Source: Synergistetes bacterium ADurb.Bin155
GTDB taxonomy: Bacteria; Synergistota; Synergistia; Synergistales; Thermovirgaceae
Length of the DNA stretch: 64,000 nt
Direction: 5' to 3'
Assembly: GCA_002070395.1 (NCBI GenBank)
Contig: MWDE01000009.1
Location: 1-64,000, forward strand
The notes under the pieces are model-generated. The model did no database searches, was not told the origin of the DNA, and saw only the letters and a list, made by a program, of their open reading frames with translations. Below are positions 53,194 to 62,889 of the stretch, piece by piece. A program made the translations under genes and the position numbers. The first letter of the stretch is position 1. Each line of letters begins with the position of its first letter.

Positions 53194-54462
53194 TTATTGA
53201 TCTCGGGCCCGATCGATCCTTTGGAAAATATTCATATAATCATGGCCCATAATCATTGTAACATTTCTGACCGAAGGGTCTTTCCTTACTAGATTCTCAG
53301 CGATGCCGAAGAGCTGCCCCAGTGACCGGGCAGTTTTTTCCGTCTCTTCACCGGGGGGAAAAAGGAGGTTGGTGTATTTATAATCGTAATGCTTTGCATT
53401 CCCAATATGTGCTACATCTATCCCAAGGGACTGGAGCCGCGTGGCCGATTCCTTACCGACGCCGGCAGTTCCTGACCCGTTCAGGATCGAAAGGCTGACT
53501 TTTATGGATGCCAAGATGTCCTTCAGGTCCAAATCGGTCGCACTCACCGGTTCATCGGCTCTATCCTCCTCCATTAGGCTGTCTAGGGGTTCCCCGGGTT
53601 TTTCCGTTAGGATCTCCGAGAGATCGCCGAGCTCCCCTAGCCAGTAGCTGATCCCGGAAATATAGGCCGCTTTTCCTGGCAGGGTGTGGAAAACTACCCG
53701 TGAGGGGTCCAGGTCCTTAAGGTATGAGGCAAGCTGGATCGCCTGCGAAAGGCTCAGGTTTGTCTTGACGAGACGGATCCCCTGGCGGATCAACTCGGGG
53801 ATCTTGGTTATCATCGCCGGGTCCTTGATCTTGTGGAAAACAGTCATCATGAAGACCTGCTGTCTTTCCACCCTCCCGATATCACCGAGGGCATCATGGC
53901 GGAACCTGACAAAACCCAGGGCGGTTTTCCCATCCATGTGCTGCTCGCCCGCCGGTATGTCAATGTGTATCCCTCCGGCCCTGTCGGTATACCTCAACCT
54001 CTTGGGGACGTTGATCGTCACGCCGCCGACAAGGTCAACCAGTTCCGGGAAGTTCTGGAGGTTGACGATGACATGGTACGGGATGGGAACGCCCAGGTAA
54101 TTCACCAGGGTCGTCTTCAGAAGTTCCACTCCCCCATAGGCGTAGGCGTGGTTCAGCTTTTGCCAGCCTCGACCGGGTATCTGTACCCTCGTGTCCCTGG
54201 GGAGCGATAGCAACCGGACAACCTTGTCGTCGATATCGATCGACAGGAAGGCGATGGAATCGGGCCGGTTAACATCTTCGCCCGGGACTTTATCAAGACC
54301 CAGCAAGAGTATATTGATCCTCCCGGTCTCCTCGTCGTGTTCAATTCTTTCCCGGATGGTTTCGGGTTCGGGGTTGAAAAAGAAGAATGCTTTCAAGCCG
54401 ATACCCGCCGTTAACGACAGGATCGCGGTCAGGGCCAGGAGGAGAACCTGTCTTTTTGACAC
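53194..54462 (-). CDS. LytR-CpsA-Psr (LCP) family cell wall glycopolymer transferase
   Basis: A 422-residue membrane-anchored protein with one transmembrane helix at about 5-26. The LCP domain (about 45-240) has NILLLGLDK, DSIAFLSIDI, LLSLPRDTRVQIPG, the KLNHAYAYGG motif, and FVRFRHDALGDIGRVERQQ, including the conserved Arg/Asp residues that bind polyprenyl pyrophosphate. A C-terminal LytR_C domain (about 320-420, VSILNGSGTAGVGKESATRL) follows. These proteins attach secondary polymers to peptidoglycan. The start is GTG 54462 after GAAGGA. Confidence 0.87.
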   Translation of the reverse strand: MSKRQVLLLALTAILSLTAGIGLKAFFFFNPEPETIRERIEHDEETGRINILLLGLDKVPGEDVNRPDSIAFLSIDIDDKVVRLLSLPRDTRVQIPGRGWQKLNHAYAYGGVELLKTTLVNYLGVPIPYHVIVNLQNFPELVDLVGGVTINVPKRLRYTDRAGGIHIDIPAGEQHMDGKTALGFVRFRHDALGDIGRVERQQVFMMTVFHKIKDPAMITKIPELIRQGIRLVKTNLSLSQAIQLASYLKDLDPSRVVFHTLPGKAAYISGISYWLGELGDLSEILTEKPGEPLDSLMEEDRADEPVSATDLDLKDILASIKVSLSILNGSGTAGVGKESATRLQSLGIDVAHIGNAKHYDYKYTNLLFPPGEETEKTARSLGQLFGIAENLVRKDPSVRNVTMIMGHDYMNIFQRIDRARDQ

Positions 54463-54469
54463 CTATCCT

Positions 54470-55108
54470 TCACCATCCGTTCCTGAAATACAGGTTATTC
54501 TTGTATATATACTGCTCCACCAGCCAGGGGGCAAGGTACCGGATACTCTGACCGTTGGAGACTCTCTTCCTGATCTCGGTGCTTGAGATCGCCAGGAGGG
54601 GTATCTCAAGGTGGATCAGGTTTTCCCTGATCTCTACAGGCAGGTTTTCGAGCCCTCCCGGGTTGAAACCGGGGCGGCTGACGGCTACTATCCTGCAGAG
54701 CCGGGGGATCTCCAGGGGCTCCTTCCAGGCCGGGATCTCCAACACCGCATCAAGGCCGGTTATGAAAAAGAACTCCACGCTACCGGAAGGGTACCAATGC
54801 CTCATCTCCCTAAGCGTGTCGACGGTATGGCTTGACGTCCCGCGGTCGATCTCTATCCTGGAGATGCGGAAATGGGGGTTGTCGAGGGTGGCGAGCATGG
54901 TCATGATGTAACGGTGTTCCGCCGACGATATGGACCTCCCCGCCTTGTGGAAGGGATCACCCGTCGGCACAAAAACCACCTCTGTCAACCCCAGGCTGAA
55001 ATAGGCCTCTTCCCCGGCGATCAAATGGCCGAAATGTATCGGGTCAAAGGTGCCACCCATGACCCCTATCTTGCGCTTGCGCAAACCCTCGGAGGACCGT
55101 AAAGGCAT
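54470..55108 (-). CDS. nadD: Nicotinate-nucleotide adenylyltransferase
   Basis: NadD makes deamido-NAD from nicotinate mononucleotide and ATP. The nucleotidyltransferase motif GVMGGTFDPIHFGHL is near the N-terminus and ISSTEIRKRVSNG near the C-terminus. Length is 212 residues, with a short Arg/Lys-rich leader before the first strand. It lies between obgE and the LCP gene, as in many rpmA-obgE-nadD clusters. Confidence 0.93.
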   Translation of the reverse strand: MPLRSSEGLRKRKIGVMGGTFDPIHFGHLIAGEEAYFSLGLTEVVFVPTGDPFHKAGRSISSAEHRYIMTMLATLDNPHFRISRIEIDRGTSSHTVDTLREMRHWYPSGSVEFFFITGLDAVLEIPAWKEPLEIPRLCRIVAVSRPGFNPGGLENLPVEIRENLIHLEIPLLAISSTEIRKRVSNGQSIRYLAPWLVEQYIYKNNLYFRNGW

Positions 55109-55113
55109 GATCG

Positions 55114-56469
<1,356 letters not shown>

Positions 56470-56483
56470 CTAAATACAGGAAA

Positions 56484-56508
56484 AGGGCCCAAGCTCGACT
56501 CAGGCCCT
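56484..56508 (-). terminator. Candidate attenuator between rpmA and obgE
   Basis: On the minus strand AGGGCC and GGCCCT form a 6-bp stem, followed by TTTT. It sits between rpmA and obgE and could lower read-through from the abundant ribosomal-protein genes. The stem is short and its loop is about 12 nt, so termination is uncertain. Confidence 0.4.
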
Positions 56509-56533
56509 CCAGCGTTTCGATCAGACAGAAGCA

Positions 56534-56815
56534 TCAGGCCATCACTGGTTCTATGGTCGCGTACTTTCTCCCGGCCTTGGTCTGGAAACGCACAGTGCCT
56601 TCGGAAAGGGCGAAAAGAGTGTCATCCTTACCCTTTCCCACGTTCGCCCCGGGATGGATCCTGGTGCCCCTTTGTCGGACGATGACGCTGCCGGCGGTGA
56701 CAACCTGCCCGTCGCCTCGCTTCACGCCGAGTCTCTTGCTGATGCTGTCCCTGCCGTTGGTGCTGCTGCCCTGTCCTTTTTTATGAGCGAACAGTTGAAG
56801 ATCCAAAGTACTCAT
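56534..56815 (-). CDS. rpmA: 50S ribosomal protein L27 (with cleavable N-terminal extension)
   Basis: L27 reaches the peptidyl-transferase centre. The protein (93 residues) contains [22 protein letters not shown], near the start, and [20 protein letters not shown]. An extra leader, [10 protein letters not shown], precedes the usual HKKG start, like the Firmicutes L27 leader cleaved after FA by Prp. The prp gene overlaps it by 35 nt. The ATG has GGAGG 9 nt upstream. Confidence 0.95.
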   Translation of the reverse strand: MSTLDLQLFAHKKGQGSSTNGRDSISKRLGVKRGDGQVVTAGSVIVRQRGTRIHPGANVGKGKDDTLFALSEGTVRFQTKAGRKYATIEPVMA

Positions 56816-57134
56816 CCACTTCCACCTCCGTGTACCTTACATAAGAAGGGTAATTTTCTTCCACCGATCTCAGCATCTTCATGACCGTTTCCGACAGGAG
56901 CCTGACCCTTGGATCATCGGACCCTCGCCAGGAAAGGCTCATAAAGCCCTGTTCCTTATCAACCCTGGATGAGACCGTACCCAGTACCCCGGCAAGGCCC
57001 ATCTCAAGGGTCTGCGCCAAGGTTGACAGGGCCGCGCAGACGATGTCGCTGCCGCTTTCGGCATAGCCCGTATGGCCCGCTATTTCCAGTCCACAAAGGG
57101 TCCCCTTTCTCCGAAAGGACTTTATCTCGGTCAT
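56781..57134 (-). CDS. prp: Ribosomal-processing cysteine protease Prp
   Basis: A 117-residue protein of the YsxB family. The catalytic pair is H21 in [19 protein letters not shown] and C33 in the same segment. Prp cleaves the N-terminal leader of L27 in Firmicutes. The gene sits between rplU and rpmA, as expected, and here the target leader is also present. Confidence 0.92.
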   Translation of the reverse strand: MTEIKSFRRKGTLCGLEIAGHTGYAESGSDIVCAALSTLAQTLEMGLAGVLGTVSSRVDKEQGFMSLSWRGSDDPRVRLLSETVMKMLRSVEENYPSYVRYTEVEVDEYFGSSTVRS

Positions 57135-57141
57135 TTCAAGC

Positions 57142-57456
57142 CTATAAAGTAATGGATTCGATCCTGACCGAGGAAAAGAGCTGTCTGTGTCCCATGGTCT
57201 TCCTGGACTGCCTGGATTTGTTCTTGTACTTGAAGACCGTTATTTTTTTCGCCTTCCCCTGTTCCAGCACCCGCCCCTTGACGACGGCACCGGGAACGAC
57301 CGGTTCACCAACGGAGACCCCCTTGTCGGTGGCCACGAGCAGGACCCTTGGGAAATCGACCTCCGCCCCTTCGGACGCGTTGATCCTCTCGACCTTGATG
57401 GTATCTCCGGGGGACACGCGGTACTGCTTTCCCCCTGTCTCGATAACAGCGTACAT
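57142..57456 (-). CDS. rplU: 50S ribosomal protein L21
   Basis: L21 is a 104-residue 23S rRNA-binding protein. It begins MYAVIETGGKQYRVSPGDTI, a clear signature, and ends in KNKSRQSRKTMGHRQLFSSVRIESI. The ATG follows GAGGAGGAG. It is the first gene of the rplU-prp-rpmA-obgE set, with its own promoter and leader upstream. Confidence 0.96.
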   Translation of the reverse strand: MYAVIETGGKQYRVSPGDTIKVERINASEGAEVDFPRVLLVATDKGVSVGEPVVPGAVVKGRVLEQGKAKKITVFKYKNKSRQSRKTMGHRQLFSSVRIESITL

Positions 57457-57588
57457 CCTCTTGACTCCTCCTCACGCCGATGAATCGGGTGGCCCTAAGG
57501 GCTCTTGATACCCGTCCCGAGCGAAGATTGAAAAGACCCGGAAGGGAGCCCGGCCAGTCTTTTCACCGGTCAGATCGACCAAATAAGG
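57457..57588 (-). promoter_or_regulatory. Structured leader of the rplU operon
   Basis: From the -10 box to the L21 start there is about 130 nt. On the minus strand GAAAAGAC and GGTCTTTTC form a long stem with an inner GC-rich part (CCGGGCTCCCTTCCGG), and a second G/C-rich stem (GGGT...ACCC) lies downstream. It could be an L21-type autoregulatory leader, as in other bacteria. No direct match was made. Confidence 0.45.
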
Positions 57589-57594
57589 ATTATA
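57589..57594 (-). promoter_or_regulatory. Extended -10 promoter of the rplU operon
   Basis: The minus strand reads TGTTATAAT, a perfect TATAAT with an upstream TG (extended -10). A TTGACC lies 20 bp upstream, slightly too far for a standard -35, and overlaps the recN stop region. Confidence 0.55.
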
Positions 57595-57616
57595 ACATAA
57601 AAAATTTTGTTACGGG

Positions 57617-59278
57617 TCAACCCAACTCTTGCCGATTCGCTTCAAGCAGCGATCTCGCCAGTCCCGCGGCTTCCGGGTCATCGGGGTCGCCCGCCAGCAT
57701 CCTGGCTAGCTCCCTCTCCCTCTGTTTCCCTTCGACCTCAAGGACCCTGCTTATATCGCCGTCCCTTTCCACCCGGAAGTGCTGGTCGGCCAGGGACGCG
57801 ATCGAGGCCTCGTGGGTTATGAGGATCACCTGGCATCGCTTTGACAGGTCTCTCAAGGTTTGTCCCGCCAGGAAGGCGGAACGCCCCCCCAAGCCCGCCT
57901 CTACCTCATCGAATACCAGGGTTTGGGGAAGCATTTCGTCGGAGGCGGCCGCTTGGAGGGCCAGCAATATCCTGCTGAGTTCACCTCCCGATGCGATCTT
58001 GGAAACGGGGCCCTCAAGGAATTTATCGTCGGTAAGGTAGAAAGCAATGCTGTCGGCCCCACTCTGCCGGACCTTCTCCAGTGGCTGCAGCGACACCCCG
58101 AACCGAAGCCCCTCCATGGCCAGGCCCTGTAGAGAGACGTTGACCGCCATCTCGAGCTTCTCGGCGGCTTCCTTCCTGGATCCCCTGAGAGAAAGGGCAA
58201 GGGCGGACACCTCCTTTTTCAGGGAAGCGGATCTTTCCTGCAGCCTGGCAAGGGTCTCGCGGCTGTCCCTGAGCCATTCCAGCTCCGAGTGCAATCTTTC
58301 GGCAAAGTCCACAAGATCCTCGGCGTTATCGACCTTGGCATATCTCATCAGTTTTTTCAGGCTCCCCAATCTCTTCTCCAGTTTTTCCTGTTCCTCCTGG
58401 AGGGATTGTTCCCTTTCCACGGAGAAGACTCTTTTCAGTCCGCTCTCGATCTCCTGAGTGGAAGATAGGAGCCTTTCGATACTCCCTTCGAGTTCGGGGA
58501 TCTCCTTCAAGCTTTGCCTGACCTCATGGCAAAACTGCTCGATGGCGGAGGAAAGGCCCTCCCCGGAGCTCCCGCCAGTCAGCCTGTCATGGGCGAGTCT
58601 CAGCAGGCCCTGTTTTTTCAGTTGTTCCGAAACACGGTTCATATCGGTCTCCCACTCTGACTCGCACCCGGGCCTGATACCCATTCTGCTGAACTTCTCC
58701 AGAAAGGCTTCGCCCTCCTGGTACTTCGATTCGATCTCCCTCCTCCGGCGGGTGATCTCCAGGAGGTCCCTTTCATTCCCCAGGGCCAGTGAAACCGCCT
58801 GGGAAAGGTTTGACCGGATAGACCGGAGAGGGTCACCGCCACTGTTATCCAGCAGTTCGGCCTGTTGGTCCGGTTCGAGCAGTTCAAGTTGGGCGAACTG
58901 GCTCTGGATGGCTATAACCTTTGAAAGAGCCCCGGAAAGCGTGTTCAGGGGCACTGGTTTCTCCTGGAGGTAGGTTTTGGCCCTCCCGGCCGATGAAACC
59001 ACCCGCTTGACAAGGATAAAACCCTCTTGGGGCTGAAGGTCTTCGGGCAGAGAGGCCAGCGGGGCATCCATTTCCAGGGCTGCCCTGACTTCGGCCTCCT
59101 CAACACCGGCCCTGATGATCGACGATTGGGCCCTCTTGCCGCTGACGAGTTCAAGAGCCCTGACCAGGCTGCTCTTCCCGGCCCCGCTTTCCCCGGTAAT
59201 GACGATAAAATTGCCCCTGAAATGGAGAGAGGCCTCTCTTATCCCTCCCACGTTGGTCACCATCAGTTCGGAAAGCAT
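57617..59278 (-). CDS. recN: DNA repair protein RecN
   Basis: An SMC-like ATPase acting on DNA double-strand breaks. It has the Walker A motif GESGAGKSS (residues 29-37), a central coiled-coil hinge region (about 160-400) and the ABC signature SGGELSRILLALQ near the C-terminal Walker B VFDEVEAGLGG. Start ATG 59278 has GAGGAG 7 nt upstream; the open frame extends further but overlaps nadK. Length is 553 residues. Confidence 0.93.
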   Translation of the reverse strand: MLSELMVTNVGGIREASLHFRGNFIVITGESGAGKSSLVRALELVSGKRAQSSIIRAGVEEAEVRAALEMDAPLASLPEDLQPQEGFILVKRVVSSAGRAKTYLQEKPVPLNTLSGALSKVIAIQSQFAQLELLEPDQQAELLDNSGGDPLRSIRSNLSQAVSLALGNERDLLEITRRRREIESKYQEGEAFLEKFSRMGIRPGCESEWETDMNRVSEQLKKQGLLRLAHDRLTGGSSGEGLSSAIEQFCHEVRQSLKEIPELEGSIERLLSSTQEIESGLKRVFSVEREQSLQEEQEKLEKRLGSLKKLMRYAKVDNAEDLVDFAERLHSELEWLRDSRETLARLQERSASLKKEVSALALSLRGSRKEAAEKLEMAVNVSLQGLAMEGLRFGVSLQPLEKVRQSGADSIAFYLTDDKFLEGPVSKIASGGELSRILLALQAAASDEMLPQTLVFDEVEAGLGGRSAFLAGQTLRDLSKRCQVILITHEASIASLADQHFRVERDGDISRVLEVEGKQRERELARMLAGDPDDPEAAGLARSLLEANRQELG

Positions 59279-59282
59279 GGGA

Positions 59283-60161
59283 TCACTCCTCGAGAATGCT
59301 GGGTGTTCTGTGCCCCCATTGGAATTTTTCCTGAAGAAGGGTGAAGAATTCGTTCTCCGGGAGGGTGATAATGCCGATCGTCCTCTCCTGGTCAAGAGAG
59401 ATGGAGATGCGGTCTCCGGGGAGAAGTTCATATCCCAACTGGCCGTCCTGGGTCAGCATGATCTCCCTGTGCTGACCGGCCGGGGTAATGGTCACGGTGT
59501 CCGATTCGCTTAGCACGATCGGTCTCGAGTAGAGCGTATGAGCGCATATCGGGGTGAGGATCATACAGGACAGGTGAGGGGGGACGATCGGGCCTCCGGC
59601 GGAAAGGGAATAGGCCGTCGAGCCGGTGGGAGTCGCCACGATTATCCCGTCGGCGTGCAACAGGTTCAGCGGCCTTCCGCTGACGGCTATATCAAGGGCG
59701 ATCATCCTCGCGAAGGGCCCCTTGGTAACGACAAGGTCGTTCAGGGCGTACACTTCGTGCTTGTGTCTTTTCCCCCTGGAGACGATGCCGTGCAGGAGGG
59801 GCCTCCGGTTTATCGAGTAATCCCCCGCTATGATCTTTTCCAGATCCTCCTCCGCGCTCTCTATCTTGCCGCAGGACAGGAAACCGAGACGCCCGACGTT
59901 GATCCCGTAGAGGGGGATGTCGTGACCTATAACGTAACGGGCTGCCCGTAGGAATGTCCCGTCCCCTCCCAGGACTACGGCGGAGTCGACCATCTCTTTC
60001 CATTCCTGGTCCGAGGTTTCCTGTTCCCCCAGCACATGGGACTCGTGGGGAGGGAGGGCGAAATTGACGCCCCGTTCCCTGCCCCACCGGAGAATGCTCT
60101 CGGCAAGGGCCAGGGCCGCACCCTTCTGGGTATTGACCAAAAGCCCAAGCGTTTTGATCAT
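59283..60161 (-). CDS. nadK: NAD kinase
   Basis: NadK makes NADP from NAD. Motifs are LGGDGTFLRAARY (GGDG at 65-68), YGINVGRLGFL and HADGIIVATPTGSTAYSLSAGGPIV. I start it at ATG 60161 behind GGGGAG; an upstream in-frame ATG at 60206 overlaps tlyA. Length is 292 residues. It lies 4 nt before recN. Confidence 0.94.
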   Translation of the reverse strand: MIKTLGLLVNTQKGAALALAESILRWGRERGVNFALPPHESHVLGEQETSDQEWKEMVDSAVVLGGDGTFLRAARYVIGHDIPLYGINVGRLGFLSCGKIESAEEDLEKIIAGDYSINRRPLLHGIVSRGKRHKHEVYALNDLVVTKGPFARMIALDIAVSGRPLNLLHADGIIVATPTGSTAYSLSAGGPIVPPHLSCMILTPICAHTLYSRPIVLSESDTVTITPAGQHREIMLTQDGQLGYELLPGDRISISLDQERTIGIITLPENEFFTLLQEKFQWGHRTPSILEE

Positions 60162-60177
60162 CCTTGACTCCCCCCTT

Positions 60178-61017
60178 TTATGCCTTTTTGTCCCTGACTT
60201 CAACAAGCTCGCGGTGAGCCTTTTCTACCAGGTCCCCAAAGAAGGCCTCGTCGAGGCCCGCCGGGGGGACCCCTCCTTTCCTGAGGTGGAACAGGAACTC
60301 TATGTTCCCGCTGGGCCCTAGTATGGGAGAAAAGTCGGCGCCCATCAAGGCCATCTTATCCATGGAGCGGGTAAAAAGGCTTAACGATATCAGGATACCC
60401 CTGTGCAGGCGCCTATCCCTAATAACCCCTTTCTTCCCGACAAGACCTTTGCCGGCTTCGTACTGGGGCTTGACCAGGGCGATACAATCGCCGTCGGGCG
60501 CCAGGAGCGCTTCCACGGCCGGCAGGATCTTGGTGACGGAGATGAAGGATACATCCATGGTGGCTATCTCGGGGACGTCACTCAGGTGGCCGGGTTCGAG
60601 GTATCTGGCGTTGGTCCTTTCCATGACGACGACCCTCTCGTCGTTCCTCAGGCGCCAGGCCAGTTGTCCGTAACCGACATCGACACAGTACACCCTCTTG
60701 GCCCCGCGATCGAGGAGCACATCGGTGAACCCCCCCGTAGAGGCGCCGATATCGATGCATATTCTCCCCGAAGGATCGACGGGGAACACGTCCAGGGCCT
60801 TCAGGAGCTTGTAAGCCCCTCTGCCGGCCCATCGGCTCTCACCGCTGATCTCGATAATGGCATCGGGCGATACCTTTGCCCCCGGTCTGACGACCTTTTC
60901 CCCGTTCACCCGTACATCTCCGGCCATTACGAGGGCCTGCGCCCGGTTCCTGCTCTCGGCGATCCCCCTTTTGACCAACTCCAGGTCCAGCCTTTCATCT
61001 CCCTTTGAAGGCTTCAT
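60178..61017 (-). CDS. tlyA: TlyA-family rRNA methyltransferase (S4-domain)
   Basis: A 279-residue protein with an N-terminal S4 RNA-binding domain (about 1-60; ERLDLELVKRGIAESRNRAQ) and an FtsJ-like methyltransferase domain. K70 follows in GRGAYKLL. The SAM-binding CIDIGASTGGFTDVLL is at 87-102, and MDVSFISV and KPQYEAG carry further conserved residues. Actinobacterial TlyA 2'-O-methylates 16S/23S rRNA and affects capreomycin sensitivity; in this group it is often annotated as a hemolysin. It overlaps dxs by 23 nt. Confidence 0.92.
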   Translation of the reverse strand: MKPSKGDERLDLELVKRGIAESRNRAQALVMAGDVRVNGEKVVRPGAKVSPDAIIEISGESRWAGRGAYKLLKALDVFPVDPSGRICIDIGASTGGFTDVLLDRGAKRVYCVDVGYGQLAWRLRNDERVVVMERTNARYLEPGHLSDVPEIATMDVSFISVTKILPAVEALLAPDGDCIALVKPQYEAGKGLVGKKGVIRDRRLHRGILISLSLFTRSMDKMALMGADFSPILGPSGNIEFLFHLRKGGVPPAGLDEAFFGDLVEKAHRELVEVRDKKA

Positions 61018-62863
61018 AAATTTTTAACACCTCTTCCGGGACGAGCCCGCAATGCTCCCACTGTTCGCGGACCGTCCCGTGGGGGATGAACCGGTCGGGG
61101 ACACCCAGGCAGTTTACGCGGGAGGCGACCCTCACACGGTCAGCGAGAAGAGATATCTTCTCCCCGATACCCCCCTCGATGTTACCGTCCTCAAGCACGA
61201 CGGCCAAGGGGTGCGTACGAAGGGCCTCCTCAACGGCATCGACATCCAGCGGTTTCAAAAAGCGAAGATCATAGACGGAAGGTGGTTCCACGTCCGTCTT
61301 TTCGGCCTTCTCAAAGACCGAGAGGGCCAAAGGGATCGTTGCACCGTAGCTGAAAAGGCACCATCCGGTCCCTTTGAGTATCCTTTCGGCCCGGCCCCAG
61401 ACTTGTCGGGGGGTATCCCCTTCACGACAGATCGATGCAGGGGCGGCCCCCCGCGGCAACCGGATAGCCAGAGGAGAACCGGTTTTCAGAGCCTCCCGGT
61501 AGATCCATTTCAGATCCTCCAGGTCCCGGGGGGCCATAACGTTCAGGTTGGGGATCGCCCGGGTCCATGGCAAATCCAGGACCCCGTGGTGTGTCTCGCC
61601 GTCCTCGCCTACCAGGCCGGCACGGTCGATCGCCAGGATGACATGGAGGTCCTGCATGCAGATGTCATGGACCAACTGGTCCATGGCTCTTTGTAGAAAG
61701 GTGGAATAGATGGAGACCACGGGTAAAAGCCCTGCCGTTGCCATTCCGGCGGCAAAGGTCAGCAGGTGCCCCTCGGCGATCCCCACATCGAAAAACCTTT
61801 CCGGGTACTTTTTCTGGAAAGGGCCCAGTTTGCTGCCTTCTTTCATGGCTGCCGTGAGAAGGACCACCCTCGGGTCCAAGCCCGCCAGCTCCTCAATGCA
61901 TGCCGCTGAGGCTTCGCTCCAACTTCCCGGCGAGGGTTTGCCGGAGGTGAGGGCCGAAGGACACGGGGAAATGCCATGAAATTTCTCCGAGTCCTCCTCG
62001 GCTGGTTTGAAGCCCTTCCCTTTTGTGGTCAAAAGGTGGACCAGGAGGGGGTAACCGTAGCCCTTCGCCATGGAGAAGATCTTTTCCATCTCCTGGATAT
62101 CGTGACCGTCAAAGGGTCCCCAGTAGCTTATACCCAGGTCTTCGAAAATGTTGGGCGGCAGCAGGAACCTCTTCAGTGTCTGCTTGGACCTTTCAAGCAG
62201 GGATTCTAGTTTCTTCCCCTCCGGGACCCTGTGACAGAAGTACTTGAGAAACCTCTTGAACTGCCTGTACATGGGGTTCACGCTCAGGGCGGCAAGGTGA
62301 CTGGCCATCCCGCCCACCCTTTTGCTTATGGACATCTGGTTGTCGTTTAATATGAAGATCACGGGCGTATCGAGTTCATTGACATGGTTGAGGGCCTCGA
62401 GGGCAAGTCCGTTGATGAGCGATCCGTCGCCTATCACCGCCACCACGTGGTGATCCTGGCCCAAGAGGTCCCTTGCCTTCGCCTGGCCTAGCGCGGCGGA
62501 TAGTGATTTGCTGCTGTGGCCCGCGTTGAAGTGGTCGAAGGGGCTCTCCTTAGGATCGGGAAAGCCCGATATACCCTTCCACTTTCTCAGCGTTTTGAAC
62601 CGGTCTTTTCTGCCCGTGAGGATTTTATAAGCGTAGGCCTGGTGCCCCACGTCGAAAATGATCCTGTCCTTCGAGGGATCGAAGGATCTCAGTAGCGCTA
62701 TATTGAGCTCAACGGCCCCAAGGGAGGAAGCAAGGTGCCCCCCGTTGGACTCGACCGTTTTTATGATCATCTCCCTGATCTCCTTCGCCAGGAGATCGAG
62801 CCCGGGGGGATCGAGACCTTCCAGGTCCCTGTAGTCCACTAATGATCCCAGCAGATCCTTCAT
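60995..62863 (-). CDS. dxs: 1-deoxy-D-xylulose-5-phosphate synthase
   Basis: DXS condenses pyruvate and glyceraldehyde-3-phosphate in the first step of the MEP isoprenoid pathway, using thiamine diphosphate. Motifs are DVGHQAYAYKILTGR, the TPP-site GDGSLINGLALEALNH, YWGPFDGHDIQ and RAGLVGEDGETHHG (acid-base region). At 622 residues it is a normal length. It is followed downstream by tlyA and preceded by ispA, an arrangement common in bacteria. Confidence 0.95.
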   Translation of the reverse strand: MKDLLGSLVDYRDLEGLDPPGLDLLAKEIREMIIKTVESNGGHLASSLGAVELNIALLRSFDPSKDRIIFDVGHQAYAYKILTGRKDRFKTLRKWKGISGFPDPKESPFDHFNAGHSSKSLSAALGQAKARDLLGQDHHVVAVIGDGSLINGLALEALNHVNELDTPVIFILNDNQMSISKRVGGMASHLAALSVNPMYRQFKRFLKYFCHRVPEGKKLESLLERSKQTLKRFLLPPNIFEDLGISYWGPFDGHDIQEMEKIFSMAKGYGYPLLVHLLTTKGKGFKPAEEDSEKFHGISPCPSALTSGKPSPGSWSEASAACIEELAGLDPRVVLLTAAMKEGSKLGPFQKKYPERFFDVGIAEGHLLTFAAGMATAGLLPVVSIYSTFLQRAMDQLVHDICMQDLHVILAIDRAGLVGEDGETHHGVLDLPWTRAIPNLNVMAPRDLEDLKWIYREALKTGSPLAIRLPRGAAPASICREGDTPRQVWGRAERILKGTGWCLFSYGATIPLALSVFEKAEKTDVEPPSVYDLRFLKPLDVDAVEEALRTHPLAVVLEDGNIEGGIGEKISLLADRVRVASRVNCLGVPDRFIPHGTVREQWEHCGLVPEEVLKIYEAFKGR

Positions 62864-62889
62864 CCTTTCAGTTCAACCCCTAAGGGATC

